64,000 nt of DNA, taken from assembly GCA_964458265.1 (NCBI GenBank), contig CAYWIF010000008.1, forward strand, positions 27,794 to 91,793. Reading direction: 5' to 3'. The position numbers were made by a program, and so were the translations under genes. The notes beneath the pieces were generated by a model that saw only the letters and a list, made by a program, of their open reading frames with translations, made no database searches and was not told where the DNA came from. Below are positions 9,801-18,442 of the stretch, one piece after another (within the stretch, counting starts at the first letter, position 1; every line of letters starts with the position of its first letter). The stretch is from JAGVSR01 sp964458265 (GTDB lineage: Bacteria > Pseudomonadota > Alphaproteobacteria > Rhizobiales > Hyphomicrobiaceae).

Positions 9801-10134
9801 GTGGCCGAAGATGCTGGAGAAGCACCGCAAGACGGTGATGCAGGCCCGGCTGATGCTGGTTTCTGGGCGCGTTCAGCGGCACGAGAGCATTATTCACATC
9901 GTAGCGACGGGCTTGGAGGATCGCAGCGACTGGCTCGGCCTGCTGTCGGATATGGCTGGCGACATGCCGATCCCCCTTGCGAATGCCGACGAGGTGAGAT
10001 CGCCGGGCCCCGACCCGCTCGCAACGGGCGCGGAGGGGCACCCGCGATGGTCACGCGGAGCGCCGTCGGTACGGCCGAGACCGATGCACCCCAGGAACGA
10101 GCGCGTTATCCCCAAGTCCCGGGACTTCCATTGA
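6841..10134 (+). CDS. dnaE2: error-prone DNA polymerase DnaE2 (ImuC)
   Basis: C-family polymerase subunit (1097 residues) that performs translesion synthesis in the ImuA-ImuB-DnaE2 complex. The N-terminal PHP domain starts at YAELDVTTNFSFLRGASH. The catalytic aspartates are visible in PPDIDVDFEHDRR (about residues 372-384) and KVDVLALG (about 523-530). A helix-hairpin region and a C-terminal OB fold (about 950-1010, VRVAGVILVRQRPGSAKG) follow. Length and order match DnaE2 rather than the replicative DnaE1. It starts 12 bases after imuB. The 218 bases after its stop hold no gene I can support. Confidence 0.95.
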   Translation: MRYAELDVTTNFSFLRGASHADELVAQAKALGLKAIAVTDCNTLAGIVRAHTAAKAVGLRFIPGARLDLRDAPSLLCLPTDRAAYGRLSRLISLGQSRAEKGQCLLRLDDVAAHAEGNIFIAVPPDTIGDGFEAQLQRIASALAEAKLYLAASHGFRGDDRARMGKLATLARACGTPLVATNAVLYHAPHRRPLQDVLTCVREHTTINEAGYRLAANAERHLKKPQEIMRLFRGYEHAVSRTLDIMEACRFSLDELVYEYPDEPVPPGTTPQAHLEALTWEGAAWRFPDGIPGKVRATITRELQLVADLGYAPYFLTVHDIVSFARSRGILCQGRGSAANSVVCYCLGITAVNPTEVNLLFERFVSHARKEPPDIDVDFEHDRREEVIQYIYARYGRDRAGLAATVISYRARSAVRDVGKAMGLSEDTVAALAGMVWGTRSGGVLGDTRVREAGLDPADPLLATVLELTEDLIGFPRHLSQHVGGFVLTRGPLVELVPVGNAAMADRTFIEWDKDDIAALGLLKVDVLALGMLSCIRRAFELLKGHHGLDMTLAKVPREDPETYDMLCRADSIGVFQVESRAQMNMLPRLKPRCFYDLVIEVAIVRPGPIQGDMVHPYLRRRSGLEPETYPSPAPEHGPADELKQILGKTKGVPLFQEQAMRIAMEAAKFSDADVNDLRKAMATFRRRGTIGLLEDKMVERMTARGYDRDFAQRCFNQIKGFGEYGFPESHAASFAHLVYASSWLKCHYPAAFACALLNSQPMGFYAPAQIVRDAREHGVTARAADINDSDWDSTLEDVCEDGPALRLGLRQIDGLQEGEIGKLLAARAKAAFRSVHDLWQRAGLRLPTLEKLAAADAFRSVGLDRRQALWEVTALANAPPLPLFSWNETRETGAEPEVALPQMPLSEHVVNDYQTLRLSLKAHPMSFLRARLKAERVATCHDLRSMRDGQFVRVAGVILVRQRPGSAKGVVFMTLEDESGVANAVVWPKMLEKHRKTVMQARLMLVSGRVQRHESIIHIVATGLEDRSDWLGLLSDMAGDMPIPLANADEVRSPGPDPLATGAEGHPRWSRGAPSVRPRPMHPRNERVIPKSRDFH

Positions 10135-10352
10135 ATGTCCTAAGATTTCTGCCAACAGGGAGAGAAGCCCTGTCACCCAACCGCAACGCCTGTTCCAGGA
10201 TCGGGCAAAGATACCGGCTCGGTCCATCACAGCAATGCCGCTTCCTGATAGCGTCCCGCCACGATCGACACTTGAGGCTGCTTTGCCCATCGAGGGAAAG
10301 CCGTCTCGCGCGGTGTGATCCTGCGTGTCTCGCAAATGTTTGGAGATTGTCC

Positions 10353-10850
10353 ATGTCGAAGTTTCGCGCCCTTGCCTTCGCGCTCGCTGCGCTTCCCCTT
10401 TCCACTCTGGTTCTCAGTTCAACGGCGACGACGGCCGCCGCCAAGGACCCGGAGTTGATCATCAAGGTCACAAACGTTCGCGCGCTCGACCGCGCCGATG
10501 AACTCTCCGACGGCGATTTCTTCGCGCGGGTGACGATTAACGGCGAGAAGCTGGAAAGCCCGGTCGTCAAGCAGGACGGCAGCATCAAACCGGACTGGGT
10601 TCTCTCCAAAAAGGTCAAGGCCGGCGTCGTGAAAGTGAAATTAGAACTCATCGACAAGGATCTGAGCGTCGACGATCCGGTTGACATCAACCGGGTCGAC
10701 AACAAGCGTGACCTCGACTTCACGGTGAACACGAAGACTTGCCGCGTCCTGGACTTCTCTCCCACGTACAAGTGCGGTGCGAAGATCACGCGCGCCGGCA
10801 AGGAAAACAAAAAGGCCGAAGTGACCTTTGTCGTCACAGTGAAGAAGTAG
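10353..10850 (+). CDS. exported protein with a C2-like domain, function unknown
   Basis: 165 residues with a Sec signal peptide ending near TAAA|KDPELI; start ATG at 10353 is preceded by GGAG at good spacing. The mature part reads like a small beta-sandwich: LIIKVTNVRALDRADE, DGDFFARVTINGEK and LELIDKDLSVDDPVDI resemble the strand and acidic-loop pattern of C2 domains, in which aspartates bind calcium. The last 45 residues are Lys-rich with two cysteines that could pair. The gene is alone between dnaE2 and ggt and is closed by a strong terminator. Calcium or membrane binding is inference. Confidence 0.65.
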   Translation: MSKFRALAFALAALPLSTLVLSSTATTAAAKDPELIIKVTNVRALDRADELSDGDFFARVTINGEKLESPVVKQDGSIKPDWVLSKKVKAGVVKVKLELIDKDLSVDDPVDINRVDNKRDLDFTVNTKTCRVLDFSPTYKCGAKITRAGKENKKAEVTFVVTVKK

Positions 10851-10877
10851 TCTTCGCTGGCATTTCGAGTTGCAAGC

Positions 10878-10909
10878 GGGCAGGCGCCTACGGGCAGCCT
10901 GCCCTTTTT
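10878..10909 (+). terminator. intrinsic terminator
   Basis: Inverted repeat GGGCAGGC / GCCTGCCC followed by TTTTT, just after the C2-like exported protein gene and before ggt. Confidence 0.85.
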
Positions 10910-10967
10910 GCGTCTTGACGCGCGTGCCCGGCTTGCCGAATAGCGATTTTCAGGGCAACCAACGCAG

Positions 10968-12758
10968 ATGGTCAGTTGCGCAGCCCGGCATTCGGCGCGT
11001 TGTGCCGTTCGCACGTTTGTTCGGGCGGCGGCGCTCGGACTCATGCTTGCCGTACTGCCGGACAGCAGCTTAGCCCAGCGGCAGCTCACCGAACCCGAAG
11101 CGGCGACGGGACGGGTTGAAGGGACGCTCGCACGCGCCCGGACCTTCATGATCGCGACGTCCAGCAAGCCTGCGTCGGAAGCGGGGCGCGAGATGCTGCA
11201 GGCCGGCGGCTCCGCGGTCGATGCGGCTATCGCGGCGCAACTCGTCCTGGGTCTCGTCGAGCCGCAGTCATCCGGGCTCGGCGGCGGGGCCTTTCTACTG
11301 CACTGGGACAAGGGCGCCGGATCGCTCGTTGCCTACGACGGGCGCGAGACGGCTCCGATGACGGCGAGGCCGGATCGGTTCTTGCGGGACGGCAAGCCGA
11401 TGCCGTTCGAGACGGCCGTGCGGTCCGGGCTCAGCATCGGCACGCCCGGTCTCGTGAAACTTCTCAAAGCGACCCACGACAAGCACGGCAAGTTGCCTTG
11501 GCCCCGGCTGTTTGAACCGGCAATCCGGCTCGCGGATGCGGGATTTACGGTTACGAGGCGGCTGCATTTTCTATTGCGACTGGTCGGGATCGACGCGTTC
11601 GATGCGGCAGCGCGCGCCTATTTTTTTGATGCGGACGGGGCGGCGATTGCGGAGGGGGCGACCATTAAGAACGCGGCGTATGCGGCGACGCTACGCGCGA
11701 TCGCGGAGAATGGTCCCGAGGCGTTTTATTCGGGGCAGATTGCAGACGACATGGTGCGCGCGGCAGCCAGCGCTCCGAACGCGGCTGGCGACCTCACAGC
11801 GGCTGATCTTGGCCAATACACAGTGATCGAGCGCACACCGGTCTGTGCGCCGTATCGCGCTTACCGCGTGTGCGGCATGGGTCCGCCGTCGTCGGGCGGC
11901 ATTGCGATTGCGCAAATCCTGATGCTCGTCGAGCCGTTCGAACTCGGCAGCGTCAGCAACGGACGACCATCGGCGAAGGGCGTGCACGTCATCCTCGAAG
12001 CGCAGAAACTCGCCTATGCGGATCGGGGCCGGTATTTGGCCGATCCGGCGTTCCAGCCCATCCCCGCAGGTCTGACAGACGCTTCCTACCTCGCGGAGCG
12101 GCGCAAATTGATCGATCCAATGTCCGCGATGCCGCCGCCGCCGCCCGGACTGCCGCCAGGACTATCGGAGCGCGGCTTCGGTGTTGACGCGACGGCGGAG
12201 ACAACAGGTACCAGCCATATCTCCGTGATCGACGCGGACGGAAACGCTGTGTCGATGACGACGACGATCGAAGGCGTATTCGGGTCGGGCGTGATGGCGG
12301 CGGGGTTTCTGCTCAACAATGAGCTCACGGATTTCTCGTTCCTGCCGGCGGATGCGGAGGGGCGGCCCATTGCCAATCGCGTCGAAGGCGGGAAGCGTCC
12401 GCGCAGCACCATGTCTCCAACGATCGTGTTCGACGAGACGGGCGGCGTCTTTGCCGTGGCCGGGTCACCCGGCGGCGGGCGCATCATCATGTTCGTGACA
12501 AAGGCGCTCATCGCCTTGATGGACTGGAAGCTTGATGCCTATGAGGCTTCGGCCTTGCCGAACTTTGGCAGCATGGGCGATGGCGCCGACCTTGAGACCG
12601 ATTGGCGATCGATCGTACTGGGATTGCAACTCAAGGCCCTCGGCCACGACGTGCGTGCGGATCTGATGAACTCGGGCCTCAACATACTCACCGTGCGAAA
12701 CGGTGCTATCGAGGGTGCCAGCGATCCGCGCCGCGAGGGCGCGGCACTCGGAGATTGA
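10968..12758 (+). CDS. ggt: gamma-glutamyltransferase
   Basis: Exported Ntn-hydrolase that cleaves the gamma-glutamyl bond of glutathione and related compounds in the periplasm. The 596-residue precursor has a signal peptide (cleavage near SLAQ) and the family core: SGLGGGAFLLHWD in the large subunit, and the autoprocessing site with catalytic Thr near residue 415 in TTGTSHISV, followed by DGNAVSMTTTIEG. The oxyanion-site segment KRPRSTMSPTI and the PGGGRI motif are present. A ThiO-like oxidase gene follows after only four bases, suggesting joint expression. Confidence 0.93.
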   Translation: MVSCAARHSARCAVRTFVRAAALGLMLAVLPDSSLAQRQLTEPEAATGRVEGTLARARTFMIATSSKPASEAGREMLQAGGSAVDAAIAAQLVLGLVEPQSSGLGGGAFLLHWDKGAGSLVAYDGRETAPMTARPDRFLRDGKPMPFETAVRSGLSIGTPGLVKLLKATHDKHGKLPWPRLFEPAIRLADAGFTVTRRLHFLLRLVGIDAFDAAARAYFFDADGAAIAEGATIKNAAYAATLRAIAENGPEAFYSGQIADDMVRAAASAPNAAGDLTAADLGQYTVIERTPVCAPYRAYRVCGMGPPSSGGIAIAQILMLVEPFELGSVSNGRPSAKGVHVILEAQKLAYADRGRYLADPAFQPIPAGLTDASYLAERRKLIDPMSAMPPPPPGLPPGLSERGFGVDATAETTGTSHISVIDADGNAVSMTTTIEGVFGSGVMAAGFLLNNELTDFSFLPADAEGRPIANRVEGGKRPRSTMSPTIVFDETGGVFAVAGSPGGGRIIMFVTKALIALMDWKLDAYEASALPNFGSMGDGADLETDWRSIVLGLQLKALGHDVRADLMNSGLNILTVRNGAIEGASDPRREGAALGD

Positions 12759-12762
12759 TGCC

Positions 12763-13764
12763 ATGACGCGGCAACGCATCACTGTTGCGGGTGCCGGAGT
12801 GATTGGTCTCTGGCAGGCCCTGACACTCGCACGGCGCGGCTTCGATGTGATGCTCGTTGATCGCGAGATGGATCCGCTGGCCAACTCCGCAAGCCGCCAC
12901 GCGGGCGCGATGCTGGCGCCGTGGGTCGAGGCGGAATCCGCCCCCGACGTTGTCCGCGACTGCGGCGCCGACGGTTTGGCACTATGGCAGGAGGCCTTTC
13001 CCGGCGTCGTCAACAACGGCAGTCTGGTCGTGGCAGTGGCCCGCGACCAACCCGATCTGGTGCGCTTTGCCAAGCTTACGCGCGAGCATCGGATACTCGA
13101 CCGGGCGGCTCTGGCCGAACTCGAGCCGGATCTGGCCCAACGCTTTTCGTCGGCGCTCTATTTCGCGGACGAGGCCCACGTCGCAACGGTGCCGGCGCTG
13201 GCGTTTCTTCTCGACGCCTGCCGGGACGCCGGTGTCGATATTCACTTCGGCCGGGCGCTGGAGGACAGCGATCGCGAGGCGCTCATCGTGGATTGTCGCG
13301 GCATGGGTGCGCGGCACCGGTTGCCTGACCTGAGGGGCGTGCGCGGCGAACGCATTCTTATGCAAACTCCGGACGTGACGTTTTCGCGGCCGATCCGGCT
13401 CCTCCATCCGCGCCATCCGATCTATGTCGTGCCGTGGGGCGAGGGCCGCTTTGTCGTGGGCGCGACCATGATCGAGAGCGAGGACGCGGGACCGGTTTCG
13501 GCGCGGTCCGCCCTGGAACTTTTGGGCGCGGCCTATACGCTGCATCCGGCATTCGGCGAGGCGGAGATCTTGGAGATGAGCGCGGGCGTCCGGCCGGCGT
13601 TTCCCGACAACGTGCCGCGCGCCGTGGTTACCGTCGTGGACGGATCCCGCAGCATCATGGTGAACGGGGCGTACCGGCACGGGTTTCTGCTGGCGCCGGT
13701 ACTTGCAAGCGCGGTGGCCAACTACCTAGAGAATGGGGCGCTCCATCCGCTCCTGCGGGTGTGA
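12763..13764 (+). CDS. FAD-dependent glycine/D-amino acid oxidase, ThiO-like
   Basis: 333-residue DAO-family flavoprotein. The start at 12763 is preceded by GGAG overlapping the end of ggt; the Rossmann motif follows at once (VAGAGVIGLWQAL). The segment HAGAMLAPW resembles the ThiO signature, and the C-terminal part has GVRPAFPDN and the FAD-site block NGAYRHGFLLAP. ThiO makes the imine for thiazole synthesis, but no thiS, thiG or thiE gene lies nearby, and the partner here is ggt, so another amine or amino acid substrate is possible. Family confident, substrate not. Confidence 0.8.
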   Translation: MTRQRITVAGAGVIGLWQALTLARRGFDVMLVDREMDPLANSASRHAGAMLAPWVEAESAPDVVRDCGADGLALWQEAFPGVVNNGSLVVAVARDQPDLVRFAKLTREHRILDRAALAELEPDLAQRFSSALYFADEAHVATVPALAFLLDACRDAGVDIHFGRALEDSDREALIVDCRGMGARHRLPDLRGVRGERILMQTPDVTFSRPIRLLHPRHPIYVVPWGEGRFVVGATMIESEDAGPVSARSALELLGAAYTLHPAFGEAEILEMSAGVRPAFPDNVPRAVVTVVDGSRSIMVNGAYRHGFLLAPVLASAVANYLENGALHPLLRV

Positions 13765-13814
13765 CGGCAATTGACCCATGGCGGGCCGCGCGGTGGGCAG
13801 ATAAGGTTGCGGCT

Positions 13815-14591
13815 ATGAGCACATCCGATTCCAATTCGACCGATACCAGCAAGACGTTCGGCTTCCGCACCGTGCAGGAGCAGGAGCGCCAGGGCCTCGT
13901 CAACGACGTCTTTTCCAAAGTCGCCGAGCGCTACGACCTGATGAACGACCTCATGTCGGGCGGATTGCACCGGTTGTGGAAGTCGGACTTCGTGGCGATG
14001 CTCAATCCGCCAAAGGGCGAAGCGCCCTTCCGGTTGCTCGATGTCGCCGGCGGGACAGGCGATATCGCCATGCGCGCGCTTCGATCGGGCGGGCCAAAAA
14101 CGCGCGCGGTCATCTGCGATATCAGCCCGGAGATGTTGGATGTCGGGCGCCGGCGTGTGACGGATGCCGGGTTATCGGACCGCATCGAACTGATCGAGGG
14201 CAATGCGGAGACGCTCCCGTTCGCGGAGAAGAGCTTCGATGCCTACACGATCTCGTTCGGCATCCGCAATGTGACCCACATCGACCAAGCGCTCAGCGAG
14301 GCCTTCCGCGTGTTGAGGACGGGCGGTCACTTTCTGTGCCTGGAGTTTTCCGAAGTGCAGGTGCCGATCCTCGACCGATTGTATGACTTTCATTCGTTCG
14401 AGATTATTCCGCGTCTGGGAAAGCTGACGGCGGGCGATGCTCAGCCCTATCAATATCTCGTGGAATCCATCCGCAAGTTTCCGAAGCAGGAGCGGTTCGC
14501 GGACATGATCCGCGCCGCAGGATTCCACAACGTCAGCTTTCGGAATTTGACCGGTGGCGTGGCGGCGATCCACAGCGGGTGGAAAATCTAG
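13815..14591 (+). CDS. ubiE: ubiquinone/menaquinone C-methyltransferase UbiE
   Basis: SAM-dependent C-methyltransferase (258 residues) of the quinone pathway. The UbiE signatures are clear: FSKVAERYDLMNDLMSGG near the N-terminus, SAM motif LLDVAGGTGDIA, the segment YTISFGIRNVTHID, and the C-terminal GGVAAIHSGWKI. The frame is open upstream into the preceding gene, but ATG 13815 matches the family N-terminus. ubiB, often next to ubiE in relatives, is not here; a small membrane protein follows instead. Confidence 0.95.
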   Translation: MSTSDSNSTDTSKTFGFRTVQEQERQGLVNDVFSKVAERYDLMNDLMSGGLHRLWKSDFVAMLNPPKGEAPFRLLDVAGGTGDIAMRALRSGGPKTRAVICDISPEMLDVGRRRVTDAGLSDRIELIEGNAETLPFAEKSFDAYTISFGIRNVTHIDQALSEAFRVLRTGGHFLCLEFSEVQVPILDRLYDFHSFEIIPRLGKLTAGDAQPYQYLVESIRKFPKQERFADMIRAAGFHNVSFRNLTGGVAAIHSGWKI

Positions 14592-14651
14592 GACCGGAAC
14601 TTTTCTCGCCGAAACGCGTTCGTGTGGGTCGACAACTTTCAGGAGGCACGT

Positions 14652-14930
14652 TTGGCGCGGACAATTCGCATCGGAAGCTGGAGTTATGATTTGCCGGACT
14701 GGGCCCCGGCGCGCATGGCCATCGGCATTTTGCTGATCATTTTTGGCTTCTTGGGATTTCTACCTATTCTTGGCTTCTGGATGATCCCGCTCGGATTGGT
14801 CGTGCTGTCCTATGACATCCCGCGCGTGCGGTTGTGGCGGCAAAATTTCAAAACCTGGTGGCGCGGCGGCAAGAGCGAACCACCCCCGGAACTTCGCAAG
14901 GCCGATGTGAAGCCGCCGCCTGGGATTTGA
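14652..14930 (+). CDS. small membrane protein with two helices, probable TTG start
   Basis: 92 residues. The best start is TTG at 14652, because a perfect Shine-Dalgarno AGGAGG (14641-14646) sits five bases before it; an in-frame GTG at 14622 would put that site inside the gene. Two hydrophobic segments (about residues 20-33 and 36-50) are separated by a short Gly/Pro turn, in the style of PGPGW transmembrane proteins, and the C-terminal third is basic and Pro-rich. It lies 60 bases after ubiE on the same strand. No function recognised. Confidence 0.7.
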   Translation: MARTIRIGSWSYDLPDWAPARMAIGILLIIFGFLGFLPILGFWMIPLGLVVLSYDIPRVRLWRQNFKTWWRGGKSEPPPELRKADVKPPPGI

Positions 14931-14936
14931 ACGGGT

Positions 14937-15725
14937 TCAGCCACCCATCAATTCGCGCATGAAGCGGCGCCAACCCTGGCCTTTCGCTGCCTCTCCCGTT
15001 CGATCGACTGCGATCAGCAGCGATGCGGCGATCACTCCGCCGTCCTTTTCCTCAGCGGCGAGGACAATGCCACCGCCTTCGCGTTCTCCAGCTTTGAAAA
15101 GGAAGTCCCGGTCGTTGGTCATATCGGCGACAGGACGGACGTTATAGGGCGCGCGGTCGCGATAGATCCGGGCGGAGAGATCGTCGGGAAAGTAGATCTG
15201 GCCGGTCAGCACGGTGAGTTTATCAAGGAAGACCTTGATGTGGATGTGGGGCGTGCGGCCCGGATACCAGCCTGGATAAACCGAACGGAAAGTCACGCGG
15301 CCGTCCGCACTGGTATTCTGAGTGCCGCGCAAGTACTTCTCACCCGTGGCGGATGTCCGGCGGTCGTCGCCCTGGCCGTCATATCCGGAATAGATCCCTC
15401 CGGCATCGGCGTGCCAGACGTCGACGCGCGCGCCGGCGGTAGGTGTGCACGGCCCGTGTTCGATGACGCGAAGTGTCAAGTCGAGGGCCGCGCCGGGGCG
15501 GCCTTCAGTGATATCTGCGCGGACAAGTTCCGGATCGAAATAGTAAGGCCCCTCCATGGCCTGGGGCGTGAGTACACAGGCACCGGAGGGCTGAGTTGCC
15601 GCAGCGGGGTTGCCGGGTGAGGGCGTTTCGGCGCGTGCGGCGGTGACGGCGGGCAGCATCGACGCGCCAGCGGAACCCAGGACGAGCTTACGGAGGGCGT
15701 CGCGGCGGCTTAGCGAAAAGGACAT
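14937..15725 (-). CDS. exported intradiol ring-cleavage dioxygenase family protein
   Basis: 262-residue protein of the protocatechuate 3,4-dioxygenase beta-subunit superfamily with a twin-arginine signal (SRRDALRK) and cleavage near ARAE. Ligand residues of the non-haem Fe(III) site are present: the Tyr of GIYSGYD, the Tyr of YPGWYPGR and the two His of TPHIHIKV, plus the substrate-loop start EGPYYFDPE. Exported members of this family differ from cytosolic catechol pathway enzymes and their natural substrates are mostly unknown; no aromatic pathway genes lie nearby. The ATG at 15737 in the same frame is possible but puts four residues before the better start. Confidence 0.85.
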   Translation of the reverse strand: MSFSLSRRDALRKLVLGSAGASMLPAVTAARAETPSPGNPAAATQPSGACVLTPQAMEGPYYFDPELVRADITEGRPGAALDLTLRVIEHGPCTPTAGARVDVWHADAGGIYSGYDGQGDDRRTSATGEKYLRGTQNTSADGRVTFRSVYPGWYPGRTPHIHIKVFLDKLTVLTGQIYFPDDLSARIYRDRAPYNVRPVADMTNDRDFLFKAGEREGGGIVLAAEEKDGGVIAASLLIAVDRTGEAAKGQGWRRFMRELMGG

Positions 15726-15841
15726 TGCGCGTTCCATGGCGATGACTGATTCACCCTAAACGGTTGACGCAGGGGAATTCCGTTGCGGCCAAAATTGACT
15801 TCGGCAGGATAGCCCCAAAATTGATGGCGGAGGGATGACAA

Positions 15842-16459
15842 TTGAGTGGGGGGTTGAGTCGCCGGGATCTCATACGCAGTGCCGCCGGTTTTGCGAGTAC
15901 CGTAGCGGTTGCGAAAACCGTTTGGGCGGCACCGGCGCAATGGTACATCGGCATTATTCCCGACGAGCCCTTTCCGATCCGGGTCGTCGATAAGTTCCGC
16001 GTTCCAGGCGCGTTTCACCGGCAGGTTGTCCCGTTCAGCGGTCCGGAACCGCCGGGGACGCTGGTGGTGGCACGAGCCGACCGCTTTCTTTATTTCGTCG
16101 AGCCCGGGCGGCGGGCACTGCGTTTCGGCATCTCGGTCGGGCGGCAGGGGATGGAGTGGCAGGGCGAGGCGGTCGTCGGGCGAAAGGCGAAATGGCCGAC
16201 ATGGACGCCGACGGCGAATATGCGGCGGCGCGATCCGTCGCTGCCGGTGAGCGTGCCTGGTGGACCGGCCAATCCGCTCGGCGCGCGGGCACTTTATCTT
16301 TTCCGCGACGGCCGCGACACGCTCTATCGCATTCACGGCACCAATCAGCCGTCGAGCATCGGGAAGGCAGCGTCGTCAGGGTGCATCCGAATGCTCGACG
16401 AGCACATCTTCGAGCTTTACGCGAGCGTGCCAACCGGAACGCGGGTGGTGGTGCGATAG
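15842..16459 (+). CDS. L,D-transpeptidase (YkuD family), Tat-type leader
   Basis: 205-residue YkuD enzyme, second in this window. The start is a TTG at 15842 with GGAGGG about seven bases upstream; no in-frame ATG exists near. The leader SRRDLIRSAAG looks twin-arginine. Catalytic residues H165 (RIHGT) and C181 (SSGCIRM) are both present with the usual spacing, and the GPANPLGARALY block precedes them. It is divergent from the dioxygenase gene; the gap between them carries two copies of CCAAAATTGA 31 bases apart (15789, 15820 region), possibly regulatory. Role: 3-3 cross-linking of peptidoglycan. Confidence 0.85.
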   Translation: MSGGLSRRDLIRSAAGFASTVAVAKTVWAAPAQWYIGIIPDEPFPIRVVDKFRVPGAFHRQVVPFSGPEPPGTLVVARADRFLYFVEPGRRALRFGISVGRQGMEWQGEAVVGRKAKWPTWTPTANMRRRDPSLPVSVPGGPANPLGARALYLFRDGRDTLYRIHGTNQPSSIGKAASSGCIRMLDEHIFELYASVPTGTRVVVR

Positions 16460-16460
16460 T

Positions 16461-17012
16461 TCAATCGAACGAGCTGTCCGTGATTTTACCGTCCCAGTAG
16501 AGCATGGCCACCTGGACGACGCCGTTCTTGTCCTCCACCGGCGTGTATTCCAGCATGACGTTGCGCGGCTTCATGGGAATGAGGCGGCGATACGTGACGG
16601 ACCCGTCGCGGTCGACAAAGCGGATTATCTTCTTGCCGTAGTGCTTCTTGAGCTTTTTCAGGTCGCCTTCACGGTAAAGACAGACGTCGAAGGCTGTGCA
16701 GATTTGCTTGGTTTTAACGGCCACAATCAACTGGCTGACGCGACCAGTCGTGGCGTTGAAGTGGACGCCGAAATTCTGTTCGGAGTGGAATGACATGTAA
16801 ACGGCGTTGCCGTTCGATTCCCGATTGACGTGAGCCGGTTCTCCGAGTGTGGCTTTGACCTGTGCTTCCGACATCCCGAGTTCTATGCCGGCAACTCCGA
16901 TGCCGCCTCGGATAAGACCTTTCGTTATGTCGGCGGCGTGGGCTGGTGTGTAGGCGAGTGCGAGGCCGGCAATCGTCAAGGCGATGGCTGCCAGAATGAA
17001 GCGCGGTGTCAT
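16461..17012 (-). CDS. exported protein of unknown function, SmpA/BamE-like start
   Basis: 183 residues; ATG 17012 is preceded by GGAGGGG at four bases and starts a clear signal peptide (cleavage near AHAAD). The mature N-terminus contains GVAGIELGMSEAQVKATLGEP, the pattern of small outer-membrane or periplasmic folds in which a short helix-strand unit recurs (as in SmpA/OmlA-like proteins). The two cysteines (ICTAFDVC) could form a disulfide. It lies downstream of hisA on the same strand, 75 bases apart, but a functional link is not evident. Confidence 0.6.
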   Translation of the reverse strand: MTPRFILAAIALTIAGLALAYTPAHAADITKGLIRGGIGVAGIELGMSEAQVKATLGEPAHVNRESNGNAVYMSFHSEQNFGVHFNATTGRVSQLIVAVKTKQICTAFDVCLYREGDLKKLKKHYGKKIIRFVDRDGSVTYRRLIPMKPRNVMLEYTPVEDKNGVVQVAMLYWDGKITDSSFD

Positions 17013-17086
17013 ATGTCCCCTCCAGGCGAATTCCCGGGGCTGAAGCATCGCTCGTTTTGCGGGCGAGAGATGTTCCTTTCGGAACA

Positions 17087-17815
17087 CTACGCGGCGGCGA
17101 GGACGGCCAGGGCTTCCCGGGGGTCAATGCGGCCGTCGTAGAGGGCACGGCCGGTGATGGCGCCTTCCAGCAGGCGGTATTCCGGGCGCATCAGGGCGCG
17201 CACGTCGTCGATGGAGGCGAGGCCGCCCGATGCGATGACGGGGATGGACGTTGCGCGGGCCAGATCGGCTGTGGCGGGCAGGTTCAAACCCTTCAGGACA
17301 CCGTCGCGCTCGATGTCGGTGTAGATGATGGCGGAAACGCCCGCGTCCTCGAAGCGGCGGGCGAGGTCGACGGCGGTGAGTTCGGAGGTTTCAGCCCAGC
17401 CCTCGACAGCGACTTTGCCGCCTTTCGCATCAATGCCGACCGCGACGCGGCCTGGAAATTGCCGGCAGGCTGCCTTCACCAGTTCGGGATCGCGGACGGC
17501 GATGGTGCCGAGGATCACCCGCCGGATGCCCTTCGCGAGCCACATCTCGATTGTTGCGAGGTCGCGAATGCCGCCGCCGAGTTGAACCGGCATCTTCACG
17601 CGGGCGAGGATGGCGTCAACCGCTGCGCCGTTGACGGGTTTACCGGCGAACGCCCCGTTCAAATCGACGACGTGCAAATATGTGAAACCCTGAGCTTCGA
17701 ATTGGGCGGCTTGGTCGGCCGGATTGTCGTTGAAGACGGTGGCCTGGTCCATTTCACCGAGCTTCAAGCGCACGCACTGGCCGTCTTTCAGGTCGATGGC
17801 CGGGAACAGGATCAC
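17087..17815 (-). CDS. hisA: phosphoribosylformimino-AICAR-phosphate isomerase HisA
   Basis: 242-residue (beta/alpha)8 isomerase of histidine synthesis that converts ProFAR to PRFAR. The N-terminal catalytic Asp is in PAIDLKDGQCVRL; the phosphate-binding QLGGGIRD, the second catalytic Asp in VGIDAKGG, the YTDIERDG motif and VIASGGLAS are all present. In many relatives hisA sits between hisH and hisF; here it stands apart from both, at least within this window. Confidence 0.95.
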   Translation of the reverse strand: MILFPAIDLKDGQCVRLKLGEMDQATVFNDNPADQAAQFEAQGFTYLHVVDLNGAFAGKPVNGAAVDAILARVKMPVQLGGGIRDLATIEMWLAKGIRRVILGTIAVRDPELVKAACRQFPGRVAVGIDAKGGKVAVEGWAETSELTAVDLARRFEDAGVSAIIYTDIERDGVLKGLNLPATADLARATSIPVIASGGLASIDDVRALMRPEYRLLEGAITGRALYDGRIDPREALAVLAAA

Positions 17816-17912
17816 TTTTTTCTCGCTCGCCGCGATTGTGCGGTCATAACATTGCTGGAGTTCAGCGCGATCAATCGCGTTCCGTTCCGTTCGTCAAGCG
17901 TTCGAGTCTCCG

Positions 17913-18236
17913 ATGACCCTGCCGTTCCATCACCGCCCAGAGTCCGCGCCGCCCGCGTTCAACACCACCCGGCCACTCACCGAGAAGGACGCTATCGAGA
18001 TCTGGATCGCGAAGTGGTTGCGCGTGCGACGGAAGGATCTGATTCAGCGGTACGATTGCGATCCACGGCGCATCTATGAAATCTGGGAAGGCGTGCGTTT
18101 TCCGCGCGCCAGAGAGTTGGCATTGGCTGAGTTCGCAACACGGTATCCACAGCTCGCCGGACACGTCGATGCGAGCCACCACCGGCGGTTTGCGCTGAAG
18201 GCCCGTAGTCCGGACCAGCTGAACCTGTTTGGCTGA
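17913..18236 (+). CDS. small conserved-looking protein, HTH-like, function unknown
   Basis: 107 residues, divergent from hisA. The centre (residues 22-75: LTEKDAIEIWIAKWL ... YDCDPRRIYEIWEG) is rich in helices and reads like a helix-turn-helix in which DPRRIYEIWEG would be the recognition helix; the C-terminus ends in DQLNLFG, a QLNLF-like tail resembling beta-clamp-binding peptides (QLxLF). A nucleic-acid role is inference from these two signs only. Confidence 0.6.
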   Translation: MTLPFHHRPESAPPAFNTTRPLTEKDAIEIWIAKWLRVRRKDLIQRYDCDPRRIYEIWEGVRFPRARELALAEFATRYPQLAGHVDASHHRRFALKARSPDQLNLFG

Positions 18237-18442
18237 TACAAGGACACCATACAACCGTGTAACCCTTTGTAATATATAATCTATTTATTTCGCCGCAACC
18301 TAGAAGAACAAACTACGAACTTTGGCTGGACGGAGCCCGCGACTCACGGCATGTTCTTCCTATGTTCCCGCCCATAGAGTCCCCCCCGCGTTCCCCGTAG
18401 AATAGATCCAGCCTAACTCCTCCAGCCCAAGGAGCTCCCCAG

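Noticed and set aside
9067..10041. Long open frame opposite the end of dnaE2
   Set aside because: No ribosome site and Arg/His-rich antisense composition; dnaE2 covers the region with conserved sequence.
17006..18079. Long open frame on the plus strand opposite hisA
   Set aside because: It is the antisense shadow of hisA and the following region in high-GC DNA; hisA on the minus strand has full family similarity.
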